Of a stretch of DNA of 64,000 nucleotides, positions 29,402-38,162 are shown piece after piece. Source of the DNA: JBHFEI01 sp041928815. Its GTDB lineage: Bacteria; Pseudomonadota; Alphaproteobacteria; Rhizobiales; Rhizobiaceae. Positions within the stretch are counted from its first letter, which is position 1. Each line of letters begins with the position of its first letter. The stretch lies in contig NZ_JBHFEI010000008.1 of the NCBI RefSeq assembly GCF_041928815.1, forward strand, positions 1 to 64,000, in the 5' to 3' direction. The notes under the pieces were generated by a model. It saw only the letters and a program-made list of their open reading frames with translations. It made no database searches and was not told the origin of the DNA. The position numbers and the translations under genes are program-made.

Positions 29402-32320
29402 ATGAGCGAACTGAAGACCATTTCCGTGCGCGGCGCGCGCGAGCACAACCTGAAGGGCATCGACCTCGACCTTCCCCGCAACAGCCTGATCGTCATGACC
29501 GGCCTGTCCGGCTCGGGCAAGTCCTCGCTCGCGTTCGACACGATCTATGCCGAGGGGCAGCGGCGCTATGTCGAGAGCCTGTCGGCCTATGCCCGCCAGT
29601 TCCTCGAGATGATGCAGAAGCCGGATGTCGACCAGATCGACGGCCTGTCGCCGGCGATCTCGATCGAGCAGAAGACGACCTCGCGCAACCCGCGCTCGAC
29701 CGTCGGCACCGTTACCGAGATCTACGACTACATGCGCCTGCTCTTTGCCCGCGCCGGCGTGCCCTATTCGCCGGCGACGGGCCTGCCGATCGAGAGCCAG
29801 ACCGTCAGCCAGATCGTCGACCGCATCCTCGGCTATGACGAGGGTACACGGCTTTACATCCTCGCGCCGCTGGTGCGCGGCCGCAAGGGCGAGTACCGGA
29901 AGGAACTCGCCGAGCTGATGAAGAAAGGCTTCCAGCGCGTCAAGGTCGACGGCCAGTTCTACGAAATCGCCGAAGTGCCGGCGCTCGACAAGAAGTACAA
30001 GCACGACATCGACGTGGTCGTCGACCGCATCGCGGTCAGGTCCGACCTCGCGCAGCGGCTCGCCGATAGCGTCGAGACCTGCCTGAGGCTCGCCGACGGC
30101 CTCGCGATCGCGGAATTTGCCGACAAGCCGCTGCCGGAGGGCGAGACCGCCGCGGGGGGTGCGGCGAACAAGTCGCTGAACGAGACCCATGAGCGGGTGC
30201 TGTTTTCGGAGAAATTCGCCTGCCCCGTCTCGGGCTTCACGATCCCCGAGATCGAGCCGCGGCTGTTCTCGTTCAACAATCCCTTCGGCGCCTGCCCGAC
30301 CTGCGACGGCCTCGGCAGCCAGCAGAAGATCGATGAGGCGCTGATCGTGCCGGAGGCCCAGCGCACGCTACGCGACGGCGCGATCGCGCCCTGGGCGAAA
30401 TCGACCTCGCCCTATTACAACCAGACGCTGGAGGGCCTTGGAAAAGTCTACGGATTCACGCTGAAGAACCGCTGGAACGAGCTTTCTTCCGCCGCACAGA
30501 AGGCGATCCTGCACGGGACCGACGAGAAGATCGAGTTCCACTACAAGGATGGCGCCCGCTCCTACAATGCGACCAAGACGTTCGAGGGCATCGTGCCCAA
30601 CCTGGAGCGGCGCTGGAAGGAAACGGATTCGGCCTGGGCGCGCGAGGAGATCGAGCGCTACATGTCGTCCGCCCCCTGCCCCGCCTGCAACGGTTTCCGC
30701 CTGAAGCCGGAGGCGCTGGCCGTCAAGATCGCCGGCCTGCATATCGGCCAGGTGACCGAGATGTCGATCCGGGTCGCGCGCGACTGGTTCGAGGTTCTGC
30801 CGGACAAGATGACTGCGAAGCAGAACGAGATCGCCGTACGCATCCTGAAGGAGATCCGCGACCGGCTGCGCTTCCTCAATGATGTCGGCCTCGACTATCT
30901 GAGCCTCGCGCGCAATTCCGGCACGCTGTCCGGCGGCGAGAGCCAGCGCATCCGGCTTGCCTCCCAGATCGGCTCGGGGCTGACGGGGGTTCTCTATGTG
31001 CTCGACGAGCCGTCGATCGGCCTGCACCAGCGCGACAATGCGAGGCTGCTCGATACGCTGCGCCATTTGCGCGACATCGGCAACACGGTGATCGTCGTCG
31101 AGCATGACGAGGATGCCATCCTGACGGCCGACTATGTCGTCGACATCGGCCCTGCGGCGGGCGTCCATGGCGGCCAGGTGGTGGCGCAAGGCACACCCGC
31201 CGAGATCATCGCCCATCCGACGTCGCTGACGGGAAAATATCTTTCCGGTGAACTCTCCGTCGCCGTGCCGCAGGAGCGGCGCAAGCCGAAGAAGAAAAAG
31301 GAAATCCTCGTCGTCGGCGCCCGGGCGAACAACCTCAAGAACGTCACCGCCGCGATCCCGCTCGGCGTCTTCACCGCCGTCACCGGCGTTTCCGGCGGCG
31401 GCAAGTCGACCTTCCTGATCGAAACGCTCTACAAGGCGGCCGCCCGCCGCGTCATGGGCGCGCGCGAGAACCCGGCCGAGCACGACCGGATCGACGGTTT
31501 CGAGCATATCGACAAGGTGATCGACATCGACCAGTCGCCGATCGGCCGCACGCCGCGCTCGAACCCGGCGACCTATACCGGCGCCTTCACGCCGATCCGC
31601 GACTGGTTTTCCGGCCTGCCCGAAGCGAAGGCACGCGGCTACCAGCCCGGCCGCTTCTCCTTCAACGTCAAGGGCGGGCGCTGCGAGGCCTGCCAGGGCG
31701 ACGGCGTCATCAAGATCGAGATGCATTTCCTGCCGGACGTCTATGTCACCTGCGATGTCTGCCACGGCAAGCGCTACAATCGCGAGACGCTCGACGTCAC
31801 CTTCAAGGGCAAGTCGATCGCCGACGTGCTCGACATGACCGTCGAGGAAGGCGTCGAGTTCTTCGCCGCGGTCCCCGCCGTGCGCGACAAGCTGCAGGCG
31901 CTGCAGGATGTCGGCCTCGGCTACATCAAGGTCGGGCAGCAGGCGAACACGCTGTCGGGCGGCGAGGCGCAACGCGTCAAGCTCGCCAAGGAACTGTCGA
32001 AGCGTTCGACCGGCCGCACGCTCTACATCCTCGACGAGCCGACGACCGGCCTGCATTTCCACGACGTCGCCAAGTTGCTGGAAATGCTGCACGAGCTGGT
32101 CAACCAGGGCAATTCGGTGGTGGTGATCGAGCACAATCTCGAGGTGATCAAGACCGCCGACTGGGTGATCGACTTCGGCCCCGAGGGCGGCGACGGCGGC
32201 GGCGAGGTGATCGCGGCCGGGACACCGGAGGAGATCGTCCGCGAGCCGCGCTCCTACACCGGGCAGTTCCTGAAAGACCTTCTGGAGCGGAGGCCGGTGC
32301 GCAAGATTGCGGCGGAGTGA
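29402..32320 (+). CDS. uvrA: Excinuclease ABC subunit A
   Basis: 972 residues. DNA damage sensor of nucleotide excision repair, two ABC-type ATPase halves. First Walker A is GLSGSGKSS (34-42), second is GVSGGGKST; the signature LSGGE occurs twice (SGTLSGGESQRIRLA and ANTLSGGEAQRVKLA). Zinc modules are visible as C-x-S-G...CPTC-DGLG and CEACQGDG...CDVCHGKR. The ATG at 29402 gives the standard MSELKTISVRGAREHNLKGI. A GST-like gene starts 4 nt after its stop. Confidence 0.98.
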   Translation: MSELKTISVRGAREHNLKGIDLDLPRNSLIVMTGLSGSGKSSLAFDTIYAEGQRRYVESLSAYARQFLEMMQKPDVDQIDGLSPAISIEQKTTSRNPRSTVGTVTEIYDYMRLLFARAGVPYSPATGLPIESQTVSQIVDRILGYDEGTRLYILAPLVRGRKGEYRKELAELMKKGFQRVKVDGQFYEIAEVPALDKKYKHDIDVVVDRIAVRSDLAQRLADSVETCLRLADGLAIAEFADKPLPEGETAAGGAANKSLNETHERVLFSEKFACPVSGFTIPEIEPRLFSFNNPFGACPTCDGLGSQQKIDEALIVPEAQRTLRDGAIAPWAKSTSPYYNQTLEGLGKVYGFTLKNRWNELSSAAQKAILHGTDEKIEFHYKDGARSYNATKTFEGIVPNLERRWKETDSAWAREEIERYMSSAPCPACNGFRLKPEALAVKIAGLHIGQVTEMSIRVARDWFEVLPDKMTAKQNEIAVRILKEIRDRLRFLNDVGLDYLSLARNSGTLSGGESQRIRLASQIGSGLTGVLYVLDEPSIGLHQRDNARLLDTLRHLRDIGNTVIVVEHDEDAILTADYVVDIGPAAGVHGGQVVAQGTPAEIIAHPTSLTGKYLSGELSVAVPQERRKPKKKKEILVVGARANNLKNVTAAIPLGVFTAVTGVSGGGKSTFLIETLYKAAARRVMGARENPAEHDRIDGFEHIDKVIDIDQSPIGRTPRSNPATYTGAFTPIRDWFSGLPEAKARGYQPGRFSFNVKGGRCEACQGDGVIKIEMHFLPDVYVTCDVCHGKRYNRETLDVTFKGKSIADVLDMTVEEGVEFFAAVPAVRDKLQALQDVGLGYIKVGQQANTLSGGEAQRVKLAKELSKRSTGRTLYILDEPTTGLHFHDVAKLLEMLHELVNQGNSVVVIEHNLEVIKTADWVIDFGPEGGDGGGEVIAAGTPEEIVREPRSYTGQFLKDLLERRPVRKIAAE

Positions 32321-32324
32321 GACG

Positions 32325-32951
32325 ATGATCCTGATCGGCCAGTATGATTCCTCCTTCGTCCGCCGGATCGGCATCGCGCTGACGCTCTACGGCATCGCCT
32401 TTAAGCATCGGCCCTGGTCCATCGTCGGCGACGCGGAAAGGATCCGCGCGGTCAATCCGCTGATCCGCGTGCCGACGCTCATCCTCGACGACGGCGACGT
32501 GATCGTCGACAGTCCCTCGATGATCGACCATATCGACGGACTTGTCGTGCCGGATGACAGATTGCTGCCGCAGGCGGAACCGGAGCGGCGCCGGGCGATC
32601 CGCATCATGGCGCTGGCGACAGGCCTTGCCGACAAGGGCGTCAGCCTTTTCTACGAGACGCGGCTGCACGATGCGCCGTCTCCGGTCTGGGCGGAGCGCT
32701 GCCGTGTGCAGATCGCCGGCGTCCTGGCGGCGCTCGAAACAGACCGCGCCGCGCTCACGACTCCCTTCTGGTTCGGCGCGGCGCCGGGACATGCCGACAT
32801 CGCCGTCGCCTGCGCCATCCGCCATGTGTCCGAAGCCCATCCCGGTCTTATCGCGGCCGAGGCCTATCCGGCTGTGTCGGCCCATTGCGCGACGCTGGAG
32901 GCCCTGCCGGTCTTCCGGCAGATTTCCCAACCCTTCATCGCACCGGCCTGA
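32325..32951 (+). CDS. Glutathione S-transferase family protein
   Basis: 208 residues. A thioredoxin-like N-domain is followed by an all-helical C-domain. Visible are NPLIRVPTLILDDG (cis-proline segment), DSPSMIDHI for gamma-glutamyl binding, and FGAAPGHADIAVACA in the helical domain. Substrate unknown. It starts 4 nt after uvrA, so it is probably co-transcribed and possibly co-induced by DNA damage (inference). Confidence 0.85.
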   Translation: MILIGQYDSSFVRRIGIALTLYGIAFKHRPWSIVGDAERIRAVNPLIRVPTLILDDGDVIVDSPSMIDHIDGLVVPDDRLLPQAEPERRRAIRIMALATGLADKGVSLFYETRLHDAPSPVWAERCRVQIAGVLAALETDRAALTTPFWFGAAPGHADIAVACAIRHVSEAHPGLIAAEAYPAVSAHCATLEALPVFRQISQPFIAPA

Positions 32952-32971
32952 CCGGCCGAGGAGACATGATC

Positions 32972-33784
32972 ATGGCGACATCTGGCGTCATCCGCACCGG
33001 CATCGGCGGCTGGACCTTCGAACCCTGGGAGGGCAGCTTCTATCCCGACACGCTGCCGAAGAAGTGGCAGCTCGAATTCGCCAGCCGAAAGCTGACGGCG
33101 ATCGAGGTGAACGGCACCTATTACAGCTCGCAGAAGCCGGAAACCTTCGCCAAATGGGCGGCGGAGGTGCCGGAGGATTTCGTCTTCTCGCTGAAGGCCA
33201 GCCGCTTCGTGACCAATCGGCGCGTCCTCGCGGATGCCGGCGAGTCGATGCGGAAATTCCTGACGCAGGGCCTGACGGAACTGGGGACCCGTCTCGGGCC
33301 GATCCTCTGGCAGTTCGCGCCGACGAAAAAATTCGATGCCGACGATTTCGCGGCCTTTCTCGCGCTGCTGCCGGAGACGCAGGATGGACTGGGGCTGCGC
33401 CATGTCGTCGAGGTACGGCATCCCTCGTTCCAGGTGCCGGAATTCATCGCCCTTCTTGCCCGGCACAACGTCGCCGTCGTCTGCGCCGACCACGCCGACT
33501 ATCCGATGCTGCCGGACGTGACGGCGGATTTCGTCTATTGCCGCCTGCAGAAGGGATCCGACGATGTCTCGACCTGCTATCCCGAGGACGATCTCGCCGC
33601 CTGGGCGACGCGGCTGAAATGCTATGCCGGCGGTGGACGGCCGGGCGACCTTGCCGCGATCGCCCCGGAACGCCAGGCGGATGCAGCACCCCGCGACGTC
33701 TTCGCCTTCTTCATCACCGGCGGCAAGGTCAATGCGCCGGCCGGCGCGCAGAGGCTGCAGGAGCGGCTTGCGGCGGACGGCTGA
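32972..33784 (+). CDS. DUF72 family protein
   Basis: 270 residues, TIM-barrel-like DUF72 family. Typical segments: RTGIGGWTFEPWEGSFYPDTLPKK-type start, EVNGTYYSSQKPETFAKWA, LWQFAPTKKF, EVRHPSF and FVYCRL. Molecular function is not established. Two ATGs compete: 32966 and 32972. I prefer 32972, since GAGGAG (32958-32963) is then 8 nt away. Follows the GST gene by 20 nt in the same direction. Confidence 0.88.
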   Translation: MATSGVIRTGIGGWTFEPWEGSFYPDTLPKKWQLEFASRKLTAIEVNGTYYSSQKPETFAKWAAEVPEDFVFSLKASRFVTNRRVLADAGESMRKFLTQGLTELGTRLGPILWQFAPTKKFDADDFAAFLALLPETQDGLGLRHVVEVRHPSFQVPEFIALLARHNVAVVCADHADYPMLPDVTADFVYCRLQKGSDDVSTCYPEDDLAAWATRLKCYAGGGRPGDLAAIAPERQADAAPRDVFAFFITGGKVNAPAGAQRLQERLAADG

Positions 33785-34277
33785 TCCGGCGCGCGCCTCT
33801 CGCTCATCAGGGCATGCGAGCATGACGTCGCGCGCTCGGCTTGCCGGTGATGATCACCTCGCCCGGTTTCATCGATCCTGGCCGATGTCTCCTCAGCGAC
33901 GTCGCCGTCTTGCCGCCCGGCGACACCCCTCGACAGTCCTCGTCCCGCCGGTTCTCTCACGCGATCCAAAGATCGATGCACCGGCAGGAGCTTCTGCCCG
34001 GTTTTTTTGATGCATTTCAGGAAAATACAACCTTTGATATGTAAATTATGACAGTGTCGTGAATGCGCCAGCCGGCGTCGCGGCCTTGCGGGCAGCGCCC
34101 CGCAGCAAGACCCAAGGTGAGCGATCGCCAATGCCGGCCTTTGCCGGCAGCGGCGCGGGCTCGTGTTGAGCATTGCGGGATCGGTTCGGCGTTGCATTGC
34201 CGAAAGAACGAGAAAAGAGAGCATGTCCGGTGACTGCGATGTCACGGGAAAGGCTCCAGGGGCACGAGGTTGGCGGC
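33785..34277. other. Gene-poor region with an orphan terminator
   Basis: 493 bp between the DUF72 gene and the Na/Pi symporter. Short open frames exist on both strands but none has a ribosome site plus plausible composition. It holds a terminator-like hairpin at 33980-34008, about 200 bp from the nearest stop, and an AT-rich patch at 34010-34060 suited to a promoter. Confidence 0.5.
33980..34008 (+). terminator. Intrinsic terminator, possibly of a small RNA
   Basis: ACCGG-CAG (33980-33987) pairs with CTG-C-CCGGT (33994-34002) with one bulge, followed by seven T. It may end the uvrA-GST-DUF72 transcript or an unannotated small RNA. Confidence 0.55.
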
Positions 34278-35927
34278 ATGACGGGCTCCATCGTTTTCAT
34301 CAATCTCGCCGGGGCGGTCGCCCTGCTTCTCTGGGCCTCGCGCATGGTCCGGACCGGTATCGAGCGCGCCTATGGCAACCTGTTGCGCGAAAAGCTGCGT
34401 CTCGCCGTCGGCCATCGGGTGACGGCGGCGATCGCCGGCTTCCTCTTCGCCATCGGCCTGCAAAGCGCCACGGCGGTCGCCCTGATCGTCTCCGGTTTCG
34501 TCGCCAGCGCCTACATCACCCCGGCGATCGGCATCGCGACGCTGCTCGGCGCCGATCTCGGCTCGGCCTTCGTGGCGCGGCTGTTGCGGCACGACCTGTC
34601 GATCTTCATTCCGATCCTCCTGCTGATGGGCACGGTCTCGTTTCGCGCGACCGAGGCGCGCGACTGGCGGCAGGCAGGCCGCATCTTCTTCGGTCTCGGC
34701 CTGCTGCTCCTGTCGCTGCGGCTGATCGGCGAGGCGTCCGATCCGCTGAAGACCAGCGAGCTGCTGCCGGTCGTCATCAATTACCTGTCGCGCGACTGGA
34801 TCACCGCCTTCCTGCTCGCGGCGCTGATGGCATGGCTGTTCCATTCCAGCGTTGCCAGCCTGCTGCTGCTCGCCTCGCTTGCCGACCGCCATCTGCTGGC
34901 ACCCGTCTTGATCATTCCGATGGTGCTCGGCATCAATTTCGGCGCGGCCGTCATCGCGGCGGTGCTGACGCGCAACGAGGCGCGTGATGCCCGCATCGTG
35001 CCGCTCGGCAATGTCGCCATCCGCGGGCTCGGCACGCTTTTGGCGCTCGCCGGCCAGTTCGCCTCTCCGCTGTCTCCGGACCTGTTCTCGAGCCATCCCG
35101 GTGACGCGGTCGTGCTCGTCCACCTGGCGCTGAACGCCGCCGTCGTCCTTCTCGGCCTGCCCTTCTGCGGCACGGTCGCCCGCCTGCTCGACCGCTTCCT
35201 TGCCGTCCCGGCGACCGAAGCCAAGCCGCTCGACTATCGCCGCTCCGCGCTCAATCCGGACGATCTTTCCGATCCCCGGCAGGCGATCAACAGCGCCACG
35301 CGCGAGGTGCTGACCGTCTGCGACCGGATCGAGCTGATGCTGGTGCAGATCTTCGAAGCCTATGAAAAGCCCGATCCACGCGCCATGGAGCGCATCGAGA
35401 TGCTGGACGACGAGATCGACCGCATCCATCGCGACATCAAATTCTATCTCGCCCGCATTTCGGCGACGACGCTGGATCCGGCGACGGCCGCCGAATGCCA
35501 GGACCTGCTCGGCGCGACGATCAAGCTCGAACAGGCCGCCGACATCATTGCCCAGAACATGCTGACGCGGGCGCGCAAGAAGCAGGCGCGCGGTGTCGCG
35601 TTCTCGTCGGAGGGCTGGCGTGAACTGTCGGAAATGCACGACGAGGTGATGAAGAATGCCCGCCTCGCCTTCAATCTCCTCGTCAACAGGGATGTCGAGC
35701 ATGCGCGCCAGCTCGTCGCCCAGAAGGAGATCGTGCGCAATCTCGTGCGCGTCAGCGAGGAACACCACCTGCAGCGGCTGCGCGACGGCAATGTGGCGAG
35801 CTACGATTCCAGCTCCATCCACCTCGACACGATGCGGGACCTGAAGGAGATCAACTCACTCGTCGTCTCGATCGCCTATCCGGTGCTCGAAGGCGCGGGC
35901 ATGCTGCGCGCGAGCCGGCTGCGGTAG
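34278..35927 (+). CDS. Na/Pi cotransporter family protein with PhoU-like domain
   Basis: 549 residues. The N-terminal two thirds hold the two inverted Na_Pi_cotrans repeats: LQSATAVALIVSGF in the first and HSSVASLLLLASL in the second, within about eight hydrophobic helices. The C-terminal 200 residues are charged, helical and PhoU-like. Likely imports phosphate with sodium, though some relatives act differently. The ATG at 34278 has GAGG 8 nt upstream and gives MTGSIVFINLAGAVALLLWA. Converges with the NADHX repair gene, 7 nt between stops. Confidence 0.9.
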   Translation: MTGSIVFINLAGAVALLLWASRMVRTGIERAYGNLLREKLRLAVGHRVTAAIAGFLFAIGLQSATAVALIVSGFVASAYITPAIGIATLLGADLGSAFVARLLRHDLSIFIPILLLMGTVSFRATEARDWRQAGRIFFGLGLLLLSLRLIGEASDPLKTSELLPVVINYLSRDWITAFLLAALMAWLFHSSVASLLLLASLADRHLLAPVLIIPMVLGINFGAAVIAAVLTRNEARDARIVPLGNVAIRGLGTLLALAGQFASPLSPDLFSSHPGDAVVLVHLALNAAVVLLGLPFCGTVARLLDRFLAVPATEAKPLDYRRSALNPDDLSDPRQAINSATREVLTVCDRIELMLVQIFEAYEKPDPRAMERIEMLDDEIDRIHRDIKFYLARISATTLDPATAAECQDLLGATIKLEQAADIIAQNMLTRARKKQARGVAFSSEGWRELSEMHDEVMKNARLAFNLLVNRDVEHARQLVAQKEIVRNLVRVSEEHHLQRLRDGNVASYDSSSIHLDTMRDLKEINSLVVSIAYPVLEGAGMLRASRLR

Positions 35928-35934
35928 GGCGCCG

Positions 35935-37407
35935 TCAGCGAAGCGGCGGGATATGGTCGACGAGACTGTCCGCCGTCAGGCCCTCGCCCGCGGCGCTGCC
36001 TGCCGCGCCATGCCGCCAGACGCCGGCGGCGGCCGCCTCGAAGGCCGGCAGTCCGTTCGCCATATGGGCGGCGATGATGCCGGCGAGCACGTCGCCCGAT
36101 CCGGCGGTGGCGAGAAAAGGCGGCGCGTTGCCGTTGACGACGGCGCGCCCGTCCGGGGCGGCGATCACGGTGTCCGCGCCCTTCAGGACGACCACGCCAT
36201 GGCTGCGGCGCGCGGCGGCGATGGCCTTGTCGATCTTCGAGGCAGAAGGGTCGTCGGCGATATCGGGAAAGAGCCGCCGGAATTCGCCGTCATGCGGCGT
36301 CATCACCAGCCGTACCGGCCCCTCGGCGAAGGCGGAAAACAGGGCGGCCGGATCCCCGGCGAAGGCGGTGAACCCGTCCGCATCCAGCACGAGGTGACGA
36401 TCGGAGAGCGCAGCCGCGTAGGACCGCAGCCGTCCGCCGTCGCCGAAACCCGGGCCGAGCACGAAGGTGTTGATCCGCCGGTCGCCGATCCATCCGGCGA
36501 GATCCTGCGCGCCGGCGATCTCGCGCAGCATGATCGCGGTGACGTGGGCGGCGTGCACGGCGAGCGCGCCGGCGTCCCCCGCAAGCGTCACCAGCCCGGC
36601 GCCCGCCTTCAGCGACGCCATCGCCGAAAGCCGCGCGGCTCCGGTGGTGCAGGCCCCGCCGGAGAGGACGGCAACATGCCCCCGGCGATATTTGTGATCG
36701 CTTGACGCGGCGGGCGGCAGGGCATCGGCCCAGACAGGCGGTCCGTTTTCGCAAACGGCGGACGCGTTCGCGGAGAGGATGCGCGCGGGGATGCCGATGT
36801 CGGCGATCTCGACCACGCCGCAGGCCGAGCGCCCGGGCAGAAGCACATGGCCGAACTTGCGCGCGGCGAAGGTCACGGTCCGCGCGGCCTGGAAGCTTGC
36901 GCCGAGAACGGCGCCCGTGCGTCCGTCGATGCCGGAGGGCAGGTCCACGGCCAGAACCGGCACGCCGGCGGCATCGACGCGGGCAATCACGGCCCGCAAC
37001 ACCTCAGGGACCGCCCGGGACAGGCCGGCGCCGAAAACCGCATCGACGACCACGTCGCCCGGCAGGGGTGCATAGTCGGTCAACGGGCGCGAGGTCATGG
37101 CGGCAGCGCGGAATGCCTCGGCCACAGCCCCCGTAAGCCGGTCGGGATCGGCAAGGTGGAACACGGCGACCTCGGCTCCGGCGTCGCGCAGCCCCGCCGC
37201 CGCGATCCACCCGTCGCCGCCATTGTTGCCGGGACCGCTGAGGACGACGAACCGCGACGCCCCGGCGAAATGGCGAAGGGCGGCCGCGCAAACGGCAAGG
37301 CCCGCACGCCGCATCAGCGCGGAGACGGCAATTCCTGATTGTGCGGCCGCCCGGTCGACGGCGGACATGTCGAGGGGCGAAAGGAGGGGTGGAACAGTGT
37401 CGCGCAT
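35935..37407 (-). CDS. nnr: Bifunctional NAD(P)H-hydrate epimerase / ADP-dependent dehydratase
   Basis: 490 residues, fusion of NnrE (YjeF_N; GPGNNGGDG at about 58-66, AVDLPSGIDG) and NnrD (ribokinase-like carbohydrate kinase domain; GPGFGDGG, MTPHDGEF and ATAGSGDVLAG). It repairs hydrated NADH and NADPH. Full length, no broken motifs. In many rhizobia this gene precedes glnB; here it is divergent from glnB across a 349-bp regulatory region. Confidence 0.95.
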   Translation of the reverse strand: MRDTVPPLLSPLDMSAVDRAAAQSGIAVSALMRRAGLAVCAAALRHFAGASRFVVLSGPGNNGGDGWIAAAGLRDAGAEVAVFHLADPDRLTGAVAEAFRAAAMTSRPLTDYAPLPGDVVVDAVFGAGLSRAVPEVLRAVIARVDAAGVPVLAVDLPSGIDGRTGAVLGASFQAARTVTFAARKFGHVLLPGRSACGVVEIADIGIPARILSANASAVCENGPPVWADALPPAASSDHKYRRGHVAVLSGGACTTGAARLSAMASLKAGAGLVTLAGDAGALAVHAAHVTAIMLREIAGAQDLAGWIGDRRINTFVLGPGFGDGGRLRSYAAALSDRHLVLDADGFTAFAGDPAALFSAFAEGPVRLVMTPHDGEFRRLFPDIADDPSASKIDKAIAAARRSHGVVVLKGADTVIAAPDGRAVVNGNAPPFLATAGSGDVLAGIIAAHMANGLPAFEAAAAGVWRHGAAGSAAGEGLTADSLVDHIPPLR

Positions 37408-37756
37408 GCGCCATCATCTACCGTCAAGACGGCGAAACGCAAGCCGCGCCGGCCCACCGGATCCGGAGGAAACTGCACGTTAAATCATCATTTGCTCATA
37501 AAAAATGCTTAAATAGCGTGCTCGTGAACACAGTCATTGGCCAGTCGACTGCTGCAATGCAGCATTTTTCTGCGTCGACGCAAAATTTAGGCAGAGGCGA
37601 GCGAATATTTTCCCGGAAAAAGCCGCCGGCGCATGGTGCGGCGATGGGAACGGTGTAAAGTGCGGCAGGAGGCGCGTAGACTGGCATAATACGTGCATAA
37701 CACGGGCGGGCGGGTATGTTCCTGCTTTAACGGGAGAAGCGGAGAGCCAATTTCTC
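37408..37756. other. Regulatory region upstream of glnB
   Basis: 349 bp with an AT-rich middle. Contains a TGCTGC-AAT-GCAGCA hairpin followed by TTTTT (37550-37569), flanked by two GTCGAC copies (37544-37549, 37574-37579), and a sigma-54-like site at 37682-37697. No gene supported. Confidence 0.6.
37682..37697 (+). promoter_or_regulatory. Sigma-54-type promoter of glnB
   Basis: TGGCATAATACGTGCA has the diagnostic GG-N10-GC spacing of -24/-12 promoters and resembles TGGCAC-N5-TTGCA. It lies 60 bp before glnB. Rhizobial glnBA is known to be transcribed from an NtrC-dependent sigma-54 promoter, which fits. Confidence 0.65.
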
Positions 37757-38095
37757 ATGAAAAAGATCGAAGCGATCATAAAACCCTTCAAGCTCGACGA
37801 AGTGAAGGAAGCCCTTCAGGAAGTCGGCCTGCAGGGGATCACGGTCACGGAGGCGAAGGGTTTCGGCCGTCAGAAGGGCCATACGGAGCTCTATCGCGGT
37901 GCGGAATATGTCGTGGACTTTCTCCCGAAGGTGAAAGTAGAAGTTGTCCTGGCGGACGAGAACGCCGAGGCTGTGATCGAGGCGATCCGCAATGCCGCCC
38001 AGACCGGCCGCATTGGCGATGGAAAGATTTTCGTCTCCAATGTAGAAGAGGTCATTCGTATCCGCACCGGTGAAACGGGGATCGATGCCATCTGA
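37757..38095 (+). CDS. glnB: Nitrogen regulatory protein PII
   Basis: 112 residues, standard PII length. The T-loop contains Tyr51 in TELYRGAEYVVDF, the uridylylation site; GRIGDGKIFV carries ATP-binding residues. It senses 2-oxoglutarate and glutamine and controls NtrB and glutamine synthetase adenylylation. The 67-nt gap to glnA and the sigma-54-like element upstream point to a glnBA operon. Assigned glnB rather than glnK because of the glnA neighbour and lack of amtB. Confidence 0.97.
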   Translation: MKKIEAIIKPFKLDEVKEALQEVGLQGITVTEAKGFGRQKGHTELYRGAEYVVDFLPKVKVEVVLADENAEAVIEAIRNAAQTGRIGDGKIFVSNVEEVIRIRTGETGIDAI

Positions 38096-38162
38096 CGCAC
38101 CGGGCATGCCAGCCGGGTGAAACGCGCCATAACCGCGAAGAAAAACAAGGACCTCTAGGGAT

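Noticed and set aside
33841..34044. 67-codon open frame with an ATG at 33841
   Set aside because: No ribosome site, no recognisable similarity, and it reads through a terminator hairpin.
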